Shown: positions 8,291 to 17,452, counted from the first letter of the stretch. The stretch: DNA of 64,000 nucleotides from Phycisphaerales bacterium UBA1161 (GCA_002311745.1 DBZL01000054.1:23802-87801); one strand, 5' to 3'. Notes: generated from the sequence alone by a model not told the origin. Program-made: numbers and translations.

Positions 8291-10180
8291 ATGTGTGGTT
8301 TCGCCGGCGTCGTTGCCTGGGACGAGCGCTATCGCATCTGCCCCGAAAGTCTGCGTGCCATGGGCAACGCCCTGGCCCACCGTGGCCCTGACGGCCAGGA
8401 CCACTGGATCAGCCACCAGAACTCGCCCTCGGCCGACAATCCCCAATGCGCCTTGACCTTCGCTCGCCTGGCGATTTTGGATCTGGACCGCCGGGCCATG
8501 CAGCCCATGACCGATGGTCGCCGCTGGCTCGTCTTCAACGGCGAAATCTACAACTTCCGCCAGCTCCGCGACCAGCTCGACGCCCTGCAACCCGGCCGCG
8601 TCTGGAAGACCACCGGCGACAGCGAGGTTCTCCTGGCCGGCTACGACGCCTGGGGCGAATCGTGCCTGGATCATTTCAACGGCATGTTCGCCTTCGCCAT
8701 CTGGGATTCGCAGACCCGCACGTTGTTTTTGGCCCGCGACCGAATGGGCCAAAAGCCGCTGTTTGTCGCGGTCGCGCCCGACTACCGCGCCGTCGCGTTC
8801 GCCAGCGAACTGGGGGCGATGCGGGCCCTGTCTTGGCCGGACACTACCGTCGATCCCGTCGCCCTCACCCAGTACCTTCATCTGGGCTACATCTCCGCGC
8901 CGGCCACCATCTACCGCGGCATCGCCAAGCTCCCCCCGGCCAATTGCATGACCTGCCGTGGCGGGCAGATCCCCACTACGGGCGTCTATTTTGATCCCAA
9001 CCAACCCGGCCAGGGTGAAGCGGCCGATTCGCGCGGCGATTTTCGATCCGCCATCCTCACCGCCGTGCAGCGCCAACTCGTGGCCGATGTCCCGGTGGGT
9101 TGCTTCCTTTCCGGCGGCGTCGACAGCAGCGTCATCGCCGCCGCCATGAAATCGCTCGCCCCGCCCGCCCAACGCGTGCTCACTTTTTCCATCGGGTTTG
9201 ACGACCCTAGGTACGATGAAAGCAAATACGCCGCCGCCGTCGCCAAGCACCTGGGCACCGAGCACCGCGAATTCATCGTCCGTCTCGATGCCAACCAGGT
9301 CGCGCAGGATCTGCCCAGGCTGGCCGCCGTCTTCGGCGAACCGTTTGCCGATTCATCCGCCTTGCCGACCCATTATTTGGCCCAGCAGACCCGCCAGCAC
9401 GTCAAAGTCGCCCTCAGCGGCGATGGCGGCGACGAACTGTTCGGCGGCTACGACCGCTACCGCGCCATGCATTGGGGATTTGTCGCCCGGCTGATTCCCC
9501 CGCCCCTGCGCCGCGCCGTCGCCGCCCTGCCAAGCCCCCGTCGCAAATCCGCCCTCGCCCGGTGGAAACGCTTCCTGCGCGCCGCGCATCTGCCGCCGCC
9601 GGCTCGCTACGGCGAATACGTCGCCCTTTTCTCCCGCCAGGAGCTTGCCGCTCTTTTTCCCGGGGCCATGCGGCGCGACCTCCTGGTCGAGACGTTCCAG
9701 CGCTTGCTGGCCGGCCGCGACGTCGTGCAGGCCGCCTTGGCCACCGACCGCGTCACCTACCTGCCCGAGGACCTGCTGACCAAGGTCGATCGCGCTTCCA
9801 TGCTGCACGGCTTGGAAGTGCGCTGCCCGTTCATGGATCACCAGCTCGTGCACCGCGCCGCGGTCCTGTCCACGGCTCAGATTCTGGGCGGCCGCAAACG
9901 CATGCTGAAGCAGGCCTTCGCCGCCGACCTGCCCCCTCTGGTCTTCCGCCGCCCCAAGATGGGGTTTGCCGTTCCCATCGGCGACTGGCTCCGCGGGCCG
10001 CTTCGTCCCATGATGCACGACCTGCTGACCGCCGGCGATTCCTTTTGTGCCAGCCACTTCGAGCCCGCCGCCATCCTGCGCCTGCTGCAAGAGCACCGCA
10101 ACCGCCGATCCGACCATTCCCAGCGCCTCTACGCCTTGATCATGCTGGAACTATGGTGGCGCCGCCGCACGGCCGGCTAA
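8291..10180 (+). CDS. asnB: asparagine synthetase, glutamine-hydrolysing
   Basis: 629 residues. It makes Asn (or amidates a sugar or peptide in related pathways) from Asp, ATP and Gln. Cys2 follows the start Met directly (MCGFAGVV), as needed for the Ntn glutaminase domain; AHRGPDGQDHW and FNGEIYNFRQLR belong to that domain. The synthetase domain shows the pyrophosphate loop LSGGVDSSVIAA near 275 and LSGDGGDELFGGYDRY near 375. Length fits the AsnB family of envelope-polysaccharide loci as well as primary metabolism, and the glycosyltransferase neighbours leave both open. TAGGATC lies 6-16 nt before the ATG and could be a weak ribosome site or part of a -10 box. Confidence 0.92.
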   Translation: MCGFAGVVAWDERYRICPESLRAMGNALAHRGPDGQDHWISHQNSPSADNPQCALTFARLAILDLDRRAMQPMTDGRRWLVFNGEIYNFRQLRDQLDALQPGRVWKTTGDSEVLLAGYDAWGESCLDHFNGMFAFAIWDSQTRTLFLARDRMGQKPLFVAVAPDYRAVAFASELGAMRALSWPDTTVDPVALTQYLHLGYISAPATIYRGIAKLPPANCMTCRGGQIPTTGVYFDPNQPGQGEAADSRGDFRSAILTAVQRQLVADVPVGCFLSGGVDSSVIAAAMKSLAPPAQRVLTFSIGFDDPRYDESKYAAAVAKHLGTEHREFIVRLDANQVAQDLPRLAAVFGEPFADSSALPTHYLAQQTRQHVKVALSGDGGDELFGGYDRYRAMHWGFVARLIPPPLRRAVAALPSPRRKSALARWKRFLRAAHLPPPARYGEYVALFSRQELAALFPGAMRRDLLVETFQRLLAGRDVVQAALATDRVTYLPEDLLTKVDRASMLHGLEVRCPFMDHQLVHRAAVLSTAQILGGRKRMLKQAFAADLPPLVFRRPKMGFAVPIGDWLRGPLRPMMHDLLTAGDSFCASHFEPAAILRLLQEHRNRRSDHSQRLYALIMLELWWRRRTAG

Positions 10181-10201
10181 CGGGGACGCCTGACCGCAAC
10201 G

Positions 10202-10217
10202 TATACTGACGGTCGTG
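10202..10217 (+). promoter_or_regulatory. -10 box abutting a GTG start
   Basis: TATACT at 10202-10207 is followed after 7 nt by the GTG start at 10215. No Shine-Dalgarno sequence fits between them and no clear -35 is seen. This suggests a leaderless transcript. Confidence 0.4.
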
Positions 10218-11954
10218 ATCGGCGTGAGCGTGCAACCCGATCTCGCCGCCGCCACGAGGCGATTTGATTGGCATCTCTGCATCGCGCTGGCCGTCGCTAC
10301 ACTCGTACTCATTCCGCGCGGGATGGCGATCGTCACGGCCCACAGCCCTTGCGTCGACGACAACTACCATCTCTACCGCGGCCTGCTGTTTTTGCGGCAC
10401 GAGCAAGCGCTGCTGCACGATGCGCAATTGAACGACCCGCCCCTGGGCGAGGGCGTGCTGGCCGTCCCGGCGTGGCTCGGCGGCCAGCGCATGCGCAATC
10501 CCGCCCGCGGCATCGACCGCTTCAGCGACAAGCCGCCGCCGCCTCTCGCCTGCTACCTGCTTCCCGACGCTCTGCGCAGGCAAACCGCCGTCTGGAAATC
10601 CATCCTTTTCCTGCCCGTTGTCGCTGTCATCTTTCTCTGGCTGCGATCGGTCTACGGCGCCCCTTCCGCCTGGCTGGGATGGGCCATGCTGCTGACCGAA
10701 CCGACCCTGGCTGCCCACCTGCCTCTGCCCACCGTCGACTCGCTGGGAACCGAAGGGATCATCCTGGCCGCGTGGGCGATCTGGCGCTACCTGGGTTGCC
10801 CGACCCGCGCCAATCGCCTGGCTGCCGCCGCTGCCGTGGCCCTGGCTCTGCTCCTTAAGAGCACCGCGCTGGTTCTTCTACCCGTCGCCGTTTTGCTGGC
10901 GGCGGTGTGTTGGCTCCGTCCCCCGCGCACCGCCGGGCCGCCGGCCTATCCGCGCGGCCGGACGCCCGAGTTCGCCTTCGCCGTCGCCACCGTTTCTCTC
11001 TTCATGTGGATCTTCATGTTGGGCGATTTCGCCATCCCCGCCTTTGGATCACCGTTTAAGCCGTCGTCTTTCTTCGGACATTTCTTCAACACCCACGCCG
11101 TCCCCTGCGGCACCTATCTCAAAGCCGTCTACGGCGGCTTTCTCCACGCACGCCTGGGCCACCCCGCAGTTCTGCTCGGTCAGGTGAGCGCCACCGGATG
11201 GTGGTATTACTTTCCCGTCCTGGCCACCTACAAAATCCCCCTCGGCCTTGGGCTCATCATGGTTCTGGGGATCGCCTCACTGGCGTGGGTCAGACCGCGC
11301 TACCAGGAGATCCCCCTGCTGAGCTGCGCCCTGGCTTGGACCGCCACCCTCATGCTGCAGCGCATCAACATCGGGTTTCGCCACTTCCTGCCCGCCGAAA
11401 TCTTTTGGCTGATGCTCGCATCGCGCTGCGTGGCCGCGCCTTGCGTGGTCGCGCCACTACGGGCGGTCCGCGCCTTGGCATGGACTGGCTTGGCGGCCGC
11501 GGCCGTCCACGTCGCACTTTGGACGCCGGATTATCTCAGCTACATCAACTTCCCTCGCCGCGCGGCCTATCTGCAGATCAGCGACAGCAACATCGACTGG
11601 GGCCAGGGCGTTTGGCAAATCCGCCATTGGCTCGATGCCCACCCCACCGAGACGCGTCCCCTGTACGTCGGCTATCTCGGTCCTCGCGATCTGAACCTGT
11701 TCGATCTGCTGGGCCAGCGCCTCAGCGCCTACGTGAATAGCGATTCCCCGTGGATCAGTCGTCCGGGCCAAGTCGCCCTCCGCAGTTCACTGCCGCATGG
11801 AGGCATTCTCATTCTCAGTCCCGTGCTGGTGACGGGACAGTACGGCACCAGCCGCTTTGCTCCTTTTTGCTCCCTGCCGCCGGAGCAAACCATTGGTCAT
11901 TGCTTGCTGCTGTACGATCTGGACCGCCTCTACGCCCAGGGCAAGCTGCCCTGA
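10215..11954 (+). CDS. GT-C type glycosyltransferase, multi-pass membrane protein
   Basis: 579 residues with about ten hydrophobic segments, starting at GTG. PMT/GT39-like proteins move a sugar from a lipid carrier to a protein or glycan outside the cytoplasm. The first external loop carries an acidic pair (CVDDNYHLYRG near 50), the usual catalytic region of GT-C enzymes. After the membrane part, near residue 455, comes SDSNIDWGQGVWQIRHWL, a segment often seen at the C-terminal end of such proteins. It follows asnB by 34 nt and may be part of the same surface-glycan group. The substrate cannot be read from the sequence. Confidence 0.7.
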   Translation: MIGVSVQPDLAAATRRFDWHLCIALAVATLVLIPRGMAIVTAHSPCVDDNYHLYRGLLFLRHEQALLHDAQLNDPPLGEGVLAVPAWLGGQRMRNPARGIDRFSDKPPPPLACYLLPDALRRQTAVWKSILFLPVVAVIFLWLRSVYGAPSAWLGWAMLLTEPTLAAHLPLPTVDSLGTEGIILAAWAIWRYLGCPTRANRLAAAAAVALALLLKSTALVLLPVAVLLAAVCWLRPPRTAGPPAYPRGRTPEFAFAVATVSLFMWIFMLGDFAIPAFGSPFKPSSFFGHFFNTHAVPCGTYLKAVYGGFLHARLGHPAVLLGQVSATGWWYYFPVLATYKIPLGLGLIMVLGIASLAWVRPRYQEIPLLSCALAWTATLMLQRINIGFRHFLPAEIFWLMLASRCVAAPCVVAPLRAVRALAWTGLAAAAVHVALWTPDYLSYINFPRRAAYLQISDSNIDWGQGVWQIRHWLDAHPTETRPLYVGYLGPRDLNLFDLLGQRLSAYVNSDSPWISRPGQVALRSSLPHGGILILSPVLVTGQYGTSRFAPFCSLPPEQTIGHCLLLYDLDRLYAQGKLP

Positions 11955-12020
11955 ACTTACGCCGATACAATGGGCGGGTGCCATGGTCCTATAATGTGAA
12001 ATTCCACCCCTTTTTCTTCT

Positions 12021-12049
12021 TTGCCGATGCCGGGTTCCGATGGTATATT
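12021..12049 (+). promoter_or_regulatory. promoter of rpoN
   Basis: TTGCCG (12021-12026), a 17-nt spacer and TATATT (12044-12049) fit a sigma-70 promoter. The start would fall near 12056, giving a 5' UTR of about 50 nt. A lone TATAAT at 11990-11995 has no -35. Confidence 0.55.
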
Positions 12050-12108
12050 GAGCGTGCAGCAAATGGCGTGCCTCAGATCGTCGGAAAAGTTTTAAGTGCC
12101 ATCGCGCT

Positions 12109-13638
12109 ATGCAGTTAACTCAGTCAATATCAATGCGCCAGGAGATGCGTCAGCTCCTGACGCCGCGGATGATCCAAAGCATGGAGATTCTGCAGCTGCC
12201 CCTCATGGCTCTGGAGGAGCGCATCGAGGAGGAATTGCAGAGCAATCCCGTGCTGGAACTGCGCGACGGAAACGGAGATGCCAACTCCCCCGAACCGGCC
12301 CCTGCGCCCGATGAGGATGCCGCTCATCACAAAGATCAGTTCTCCGAGGAAGAACAGGCCCTGGTCGTCAAGGAAAACTCCGATCAGTCCGAGGACTTCG
12401 ACCGCCTCTCCAAACTCAGTGAATATCTCGAGAATGAAGAGTTTGCCACCAACGGCAGCCATTTCCGCCACCCCTCCAGCTACGACGGCGAGCGCGACAA
12501 GAAGATGGATGCGATGAACAACACCGCCGCCCGCGGTCAGACGCTGGTCGAGCACCTCCTCGATCAGTGGGCCTTCGTCGAGTGCTCAACGTCGGTCCGC
12601 AAGGCCGGCCAAACCCTCATCAACTACGTCGACGCCGAAGGCTACCTGCGCGTCAAGCTCGAAGACATCCAGAAGGAATCGCAAACCCCGCTGACGCCCG
12701 CTGATTTTCAGGAAGCCCTGCGTTTGCTGCAGACGCTGGAGCCTCCGGGCATCGGCGCGCGCGACCTGCAGGAATGTTTGCTCCTGCAACTGGCCGCCAT
12801 CGAGGAGGACGCGGAGTTGGCCACCGGTCACGACTTCGTTCTCGAGCGGGCGCTGATCACCGATCATCTCAAGGACTTGGAGATGAACCGCTACCCGCAG
12901 ATCAGCCGCAAGCTCGCCCGACCCATCGAGGAAATCCAACGCGCCGTCCGCCACCTGGCGCGATTGACCCCCTTCCCCGGCAAACTCATCGGCGGCGAGG
13001 ATGCCCCGCCCATCACCCCCGACGCCCTGATCTATCTCGATCCCGAAACCAACCGCTACGAGATCGAGATGACCCACGACCCCGCGCCCAACCTCTACAT
13101 CAGCGGCATGTACCGAAAAATGCTCAAGGACCGCACCCAGGACAAAAAGACCCGCGAGTTCCTCTCCAACAACGTCCGCAGCGCCCGCTGGCTCATCGAA
13201 AGCATCGAGCAGCGCCGCGGCACCATCCTCCGCGTCATTCGCGCCGTCGTCGATGCCCAACGCGAGTTCTTCGACAAAGGCGCGGAGTTTCTTAGACCCC
13301 TGCCCATGATCCAGGTGGCCGACCAATTGGGCATTCACGTCGCCACGGTTTCGCGCGCCGTTTCGGAAAAGTGGATTCAAACCCCCCGCGGCGTCTTCCC
13401 GCTTCGCCGCTTCTTCTCCGGCGGCACCACCGACGCCGATGGCCAGGACATGAGCTGGGATGCGGTCAAGGAGAAACTCAAGATGATCATCGGGAACGAG
13501 GACCCGCTCAGCCCCCTCAGCGACGATGAGATCGTCGATCAGCTCAAAGCCCAGGGAATTGTTTTAGCCCGCCGCACCGTCGCCAAGTACCGCAAGATCC
13601 TCCACATCGCCACTGCGCGACAGCGCCGCAAGTTTTGA
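12109..13638 (+). CDS. rpoN: RNA polymerase sigma-54 factor
   Basis: 509 residues. Sigma-54 directs RNA polymerase to -24/-12 promoters opened by AAA+ activators. Region I is Gln/Leu-rich (MQLTQSISMRQEMRQLLTPR, LQLPLMALEERIEEELQSNP), followed by an acidic region II, the core-binding domain (LEPPGIGARDLQECLLLQL near 210) and the helix-turn-helix (ADQLGIHVATVSRAVSEKW near 405). The RpoN box reads ARRTVAKYRK near residue 486, identical to the canonical signature apart from the last residue. Full length, so functional. None of the usual neighbours (lptB, hpf, ptsN) is present. Confidence 0.97.
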   Translation: MQLTQSISMRQEMRQLLTPRMIQSMEILQLPLMALEERIEEELQSNPVLELRDGNGDANSPEPAPAPDEDAAHHKDQFSEEEQALVVKENSDQSEDFDRLSKLSEYLENEEFATNGSHFRHPSSYDGERDKKMDAMNNTAARGQTLVEHLLDQWAFVECSTSVRKAGQTLINYVDAEGYLRVKLEDIQKESQTPLTPADFQEALRLLQTLEPPGIGARDLQECLLLQLAAIEEDAELATGHDFVLERALITDHLKDLEMNRYPQISRKLARPIEEIQRAVRHLARLTPFPGKLIGGEDAPPITPDALIYLDPETNRYEIEMTHDPAPNLYISGMYRKMLKDRTQDKKTREFLSNNVRSARWLIESIEQRRGTILRVIRAVVDAQREFFDKGAEFLRPLPMIQVADQLGIHVATVSRAVSEKWIQTPRGVFPLRRFFSGGTTDADGQDMSWDAVKEKLKMIIGNEDPLSPLSDDEIVDQLKAQGIVLARRTVAKYRKILHIATARQRRKF

Positions 13639-13657
13639 TCCAACCGCCAACTCCGCT

Positions 13658-15088
13658 ATGAACGCAAGAAGGACGATGCCGCCGGCCCGGGCCTGCTTGT
13701 TAACCGTGGTGGCATTAGCAGCTTTCGCCATCTCCACGGGCCGGGCCAGGGCGCAGGCCGATCCGCGGGAGATCCCCGTCCCCGAAATACAGACCTCGAT
13801 GCCCCCCATGCCGGGCGTCAGCGATTTGCCCGTCCGCAGGGACATGCCGGATGTCATGCTCATGAACGACGGGACAAGGGTCACAACTCCCCAGCAGTGG
13901 CAAAAGCGCCGCGAGGAGATGAAGCGAATCCTGGAGTATTACGCAGTCGGGCTGGCGCCGCCTCCGCCGGGCAACGTGGTTGGGCGGGAAACAAAAACGG
14001 AGCTGATGCCCGGCGCGAAGGTGAAATATCGGCTTGTGCATCTGACCTTCGGTCCGCAAGAAAGCCTGGGCCTGGATATCGGAATCTACACGCCGACCCA
14101 GGGCGGGCCGTTTCCGGCCGTCATTATGCCGGGCCGAACGCCTCCAGGGGCCACGCCATTGCCGAGTTTGCCCAAAGGGCCGGGGCAGGGCCGCAGCGTT
14201 GACGCGCTCCTGACCGTCGGACCTGCGACAGATGGCAACCCGTCAACTCAGCCGAGCAGCCGCCGCACGCGGGGAGGCCTCAGCACCATGGAGCAAACGA
14301 TGAACGAATTACGCGACGCCATCCTGGCCCACGGTTTCGCGTACGTCACATTTAACAACAACGATTGTGCCGAAGACACCACCCTGCGAAACCCGGATGG
14401 CTCCTGGGCCTTCCGCAATACCCGCTTCTACCCCGCCTATCCGGGATACGACTGGGGCGTGCTGGGCGGCTGGGCTTGGGGCGTCTCGCGCATCGTGGAT
14501 TATCTGGAAACAGACCCCTCCATCGACAAAACCCGGCTCATCGTCTCGGGCGTGTCGCGCACCGGCAAATCCGCACTGATCGCCGGCGCTTTCGATGACC
14601 GCCTGGCGATGGTCGCCCCGATCTGCAGTTCCGGTGGCGGCACGCCCGCCTACCGTTTCAGCGGCGCCGGCCGCGGCGGCAAGGAGGGCCTGGGCGAGAT
14701 GATGCTGAAATACCCCAATTATTTCTCGCCGCACCTTCACCAGTTCTGGGGCCACGTTGACCAGCTGCCGTTCGATGAACATTGGTTCATCGCCCTGGCC
14801 GCCCCGCGGCCATTCATCGCACTGGAAGGAACTCGCGACGGGAACGTCAACGCCAACGGCGTCCGGCAGTCCTGGCTTGCCGCCCAGCCCGCCTACGCGC
14901 TATTGGGCGCCGCCGACCGCCTCGGCGTCAATTGGTCCGATCGCCCGCATGGAGTCGTTGAGGACGACTGGGATGCTCTGCTAGCTTTTGCCGACAAGCA
15001 TCTGCGTGGCAAACCCACGACTCGACGCTTCGATCAATTTCCCGCGTCCGGCGAAAAGTCTCCCGAGGATTCAAATCGCGAACCGTAG
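13658..15088 (+). CDS. CE15-like esterase, exported
   Basis: 476 residues with a signal peptide (hydrophobic LLTVVALAAFAI at about 13-25, cleavage near ARAQA). The alpha/beta-hydrolase resembles bacterial CE15 glucuronoyl esterases, which cut ester bonds between glucuronoxylan and lignin. The nucleophile lies in GVSRTGKSAL (Ser near 300), where many family members have GCSRxGK; a Glu in ALEGTRDGNVNA (near 389) and His in DRPHGVVEDDW (near 429) complete a probable triad. QFWGHVDQLPFDEHW is also family-like. It starts 19 nt after rpoN; no good ribosome site precedes either ATG 13658 or ATG 13676. Substrate unproven. Confidence 0.75.
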   Translation: MNARRTMPPARACLLTVVALAAFAISTGRARAQADPREIPVPEIQTSMPPMPGVSDLPVRRDMPDVMLMNDGTRVTTPQQWQKRREEMKRILEYYAVGLAPPPPGNVVGRETKTELMPGAKVKYRLVHLTFGPQESLGLDIGIYTPTQGGPFPAVIMPGRTPPGATPLPSLPKGPGQGRSVDALLTVGPATDGNPSTQPSSRRTRGGLSTMEQTMNELRDAILAHGFAYVTFNNNDCAEDTTLRNPDGSWAFRNTRFYPAYPGYDWGVLGGWAWGVSRIVDYLETDPSIDKTRLIVSGVSRTGKSALIAGAFDDRLAMVAPICSSGGGTPAYRFSGAGRGGKEGLGEMMLKYPNYFSPHLHQFWGHVDQLPFDEHWFIALAAPRPFIALEGTRDGNVNANGVRQSWLAAQPAYALLGAADRLGVNWSDRPHGVVEDDWDALLAFADKHLRGKPTTRRFDQFPASGEKSPEDSNREP

Positions 15089-15121
15089 CCACCGCCGCCA
15101 GAGCTCGCAGGATTTTTTTCA

Positions 15122-15250
15122 CCACGGAGGCACAGAGGCACGGAGGCGCTCCTTCCATTCCATAAGCAAACCTGCAAATCGAATAACGTGGAATAGGGTT
15201 AATAGCGTGGGAACACGAGTTGGCCTCCGTGTCTGGAGTGACTCCGTGGT
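15122..15250. repeat. MITE-like element with 27-bp terminal inverted repeats
   Basis: The left end ACCACGGAGGCACAGAGGC... (15122-15148) is nearly the reverse complement of the right end (15223-15250, ending ACTCCGTGGT). The interior has no ORF. It fills the gap between two convergent genes, so it may also end both transcripts. Confidence 0.7.
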
Positions 15251-15253
15251 AAA

Positions 15254-15781
15254 TTAACCAACCTTGCGGTCCAACGGGGTTAAATCCTCCCATCCAAAGG
15301 CGAGTTCTCTCATCGACACGCCACCGATCTCGATCATTCGCTCGCCGAGCTGCCTGCCCCCAAGCCGCTGATAGAAGGCTATGGCTGGCTTGTTGTCTGC
15401 AAGCACCCAAACCAGGGCCGCGTTGACCGCTGCTCGCCGCAGGCTCGCCGCCCATTGCTGAACCAGTGCCGAGCCGATGCCTTGGCGACGGTGTGGGTCG
15501 AGGATGTAGATCGCGTACAGCTCGCCCGGAAACTGGACGTTGCCACTTCGCTCGCGTCCACCCATCAGAAACCCGACGATGCCGTCACGCGGCAATTCAG
15601 CGACGAAATAAATGGCGTCCGGCTGCGCCAATTGACGCCGGTGTCCCTCCTCGTGTTTTTGATAAGAGAGCCCGTCAAGGAACGCATCGGCAACGATGCC
15701 CCGGTAAGTCGTCCTCCAGGATTGCACATGGACGCGAGCGATGGAAGGAATATCTTCTTCGCGGGCCGGCCGGACGGTCAT
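15254..15781 (-). CDS. GNAT-family N-acetyltransferase
   Basis: 175 residues, the normal size. It transfers an acetyl group from acetyl-CoA to an amine; the acceptor is unknown. Motif A is visible as LYAIYILDPHRRQGIGSALV, with the RRQGIGSA loop near residues 97-104 for the CoA pyrophosphate; NKPAIAFYQRLGG further on is the usual motif B. The N terminus TVRPAREEDIPSIARVH is typical. It stands alone in an accessory patch, convergent with the esterase and divergent from the nuclease-like gene. Confidence 0.88.
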   Translation of the reverse strand: MTVRPAREEDIPSIARVHVQSWRTTYRGIVADAFLDGLSYQKHEEGHRRQLAQPDAIYFVAELPRDGIVGFLMGGRERSGNVQFPGELYAIYILDPHRRQGIGSALVQQWAASLRRAAVNAALVWVLADNKPAIAFYQRLGGRQLGERMIEIGGVSMRELAFGWEDLTPLDRKVG

Positions 15782-16099
15782 GCTGCTGACTCCATGGATT
15801 CAGCATAATCCTATCGGCAAGGCAAGTTCAACGCTGGCCCCGTGTTTAGCGAACACTCCCCCCGCGGATTCAAATCCTGAACCGTGCGCATCGCCCCAAA
15901 CCGAACCCAGCTTGTCCACCGCGCCCTCGCCCCGAAACCCCATGGATCTCAACAATAAGCGATGACCCCGTTTCGTGTCCGCAGAGATTCTCCGCACCCA
16001 ATCGCGGGTCCGGCTTTTTTGTTACAATCGGCAGTCTTGGGGCGGTTTGGGTTCGCAGCCGTCGATCTCTCTGCCGTAGCACGACCCGCCGGAGGCTGT
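15782..16099. other. 318-bp gap without a supported gene
   Basis: Holds an imperfect copy (15861-15895) of the 3' end of the esterase gene (15062-15095), and a TACAAT hexamer at 16023-16028 after a T-run that may be a -10 box for the next gene. Short open frames here lack start signals and coding character. Confidence 0.5.
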
Positions 16100-16144
16100 A
16101 TGAAGTCGATCCGCCACGAACGCACCAAGAAGCAGAATGCTTAA
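16100..16144 (+). CDS. 14-codon leader ORF before the nuclease-like gene
   Basis: ATG at 16100 with a good GGAGG at 16091 or so, coding MKSIRHERTKKQNA and then TAA at 16142-16144. The next triplet, TTG 16145, is in the same frame and continues into a 433-residue gene. Either this is a short leader peptide coupled to the gene downstream, or the gene originally began here and the TAA is a nonsense mutation. Confidence 0.4.
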   Translation: MKSIRHERTKKQNA

Positions 16145-17446
16145 TTGACTTGGGTAAGCAGGGAAGGATTTATCCAATTGACGAACAATCAGCTATCACA
16201 GTGGCAGGAACTGAAAACCAAGTTTAATGCGGACTACAAATGGAAATTGCACGATGAAAAAGTGTTCGCTAAGCGAGGCATAATTCGCCCTCAAGCCGCC
16301 CAAGCACTCGAAGCTTTTGTTGCGCATCCGACGAGTAGTGAGGATTTTCGGAGTCTCTGGGATACTAAAACGCGATCTGAATGGAGCACCTTTGGTCTCG
16401 GCGGACTATCGTCGGCAATGTTCCTGAACATGCTTGTCAAGCACATCGGTGACCAAGACCGGCTTCTAAAAGAGTTGTGCAACGTTATTCGCGTGCCTGC
16501 TGACGAGCCAACAGGGCGCAATCGAATGGCCGCGTTCGACGCGTTTCTGGAAGGAGAGATCGATTCGGGTCGGGTTACACGCCGACAAATCCAAACAGCA
16601 AGAATTCCGTTTTTTGTAAGTGCATTCTGGCACCTACAAAACACGGAAGCTTGGCCCATATCCTATCAGTCTGCCCGAAAAGTATTTCAGCGGCACGGCC
16701 TGTATTCACCGGCGGCCAACGTCGTTGAAGACTATTTCGGATTCCGCGACGTTTATCTTTCGCTCATGGAGGCACTGAAATTAAGGTCCTGGGACCTTGA
16801 GCAATTGTGTTGGTTCGACATTGATCCTGTCAACCCACTGGGGACATCGCCCCACGTCGATGTGAGCGTCGCCGCCGACATTGAAAGCGATGATGCCGAA
16901 GTAGCTCCCGCTTCCACCGAACACACACACGCTCAGTGGCTGCTCGCGTCGATTGGCAAGGTTCTTAAGTGCAAAATCTGGATTGCCGGCAACGACCACA
17001 ACAAGCAGTGGAATGGTCAGAGACTTGGAGACATGAGCATCCCTTCGCTACCGCCGCTCGGCATCGGCGACAAGACTGCGGAAAAGATTGTCCGCCTCAT
17101 CGATGTACTATGGCTAAAGAGTTCAAACCAAGTCGTCGCCGCATTTGAGATCGAACATTCCACTTCGATTTACTCCGGTCTGCTGCGGATGGCAGACCTC
17201 GCCGCCCTGTTGCCCAACATATTGTTCCCACTTTACATCGTTGTTCCCGAGCAGCGTTTGGACGATGTGCGCCGCCAACTGTCTCGACCGTCGTTGCAGG
17301 CGCTAGACCTGCACCTCCGCTGCGGGTTTTTCTCGATTGAAGCTTTGGCTAAGAACGCGGAAAGCATAAAAACGTGGGCCAAGGAACCAAACGCAATTGG
17401 CAAGTTGGCTGCGTATGTTGAGGAATTAGACGCGGAAGAAGTCTAA
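16145..17446 (+). CDS. restriction-endonuclease-like protein (PD-(D/E)XK candidate)
   Basis: 433 residues from TTG directly after an in-frame stop; no ATG occurs near the N terminus. The C-terminal part has LIDVLWLK, then AAFEIEHSTSIYSGLLRMAD and LFPLYIVVPEQRLDDVRRQL. Asp320, Glu335 and Glu337 have the spacing of a PD-(D/E)XK site with ExE in place of ExK, as in BamHI; this is inference. The N-terminal half (FWHLQNTEAWPISYQSARKVF) could be a DNA-binding or sensing domain, not recognised. Base composition is clearly more AT-rich than the neighbours (many AAA, AAT, TTT codons), pointing to horizontal transfer. No methyltransferase partner is adjacent. A solitary defence nuclease is plausible but unproven. 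Confidence 0.6.
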   Translation: MTWVSREGFIQLTNNQLSQWQELKTKFNADYKWKLHDEKVFAKRGIIRPQAAQALEAFVAHPTSSEDFRSLWDTKTRSEWSTFGLGGLSSAMFLNMLVKHIGDQDRLLKELCNVIRVPADEPTGRNRMAAFDAFLEGEIDSGRVTRRQIQTARIPFFVSAFWHLQNTEAWPISYQSARKVFQRHGLYSPAANVVEDYFGFRDVYLSLMEALKLRSWDLEQLCWFDIDPVNPLGTSPHVDVSVAADIESDDAEVAPASTEHTHAQWLLASIGKVLKCKIWIAGNDHNKQWNGQRLGDMSIPSLPPLGIGDKTAEKIVRLIDVLWLKSSNQVVAAFEIEHSTSIYSGLLRMADLAALLPNILFPLYIVVPEQRLDDVRRQLSRPSLQALDLHLRCGFFSIEALAKNAESIKTWAKEPNAIGKLAAYVEELDAEEV

Positions 17447-17452
17447 CGATTC

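Noticed and set aside
7709-9265. Long open frame (518 codons) on the minus strand across asnB and a GT41 gene
   Set aside because: Antisense shadow of GC-rich coding sequence; both sense genes have complete, recognisable motifs.
11990-11995. TATAAT upstream of rpoN
   Set aside because: No -35 at any usual spacing; the TTGCCG/TATATT pair nearer the gene is better.
15861-15895. GGATTCAAATC looked like a tRNA T arm
   Set aside because: The flanking bases do not pair into a 5-bp stem and no acceptor or anticodon arm is nearby.
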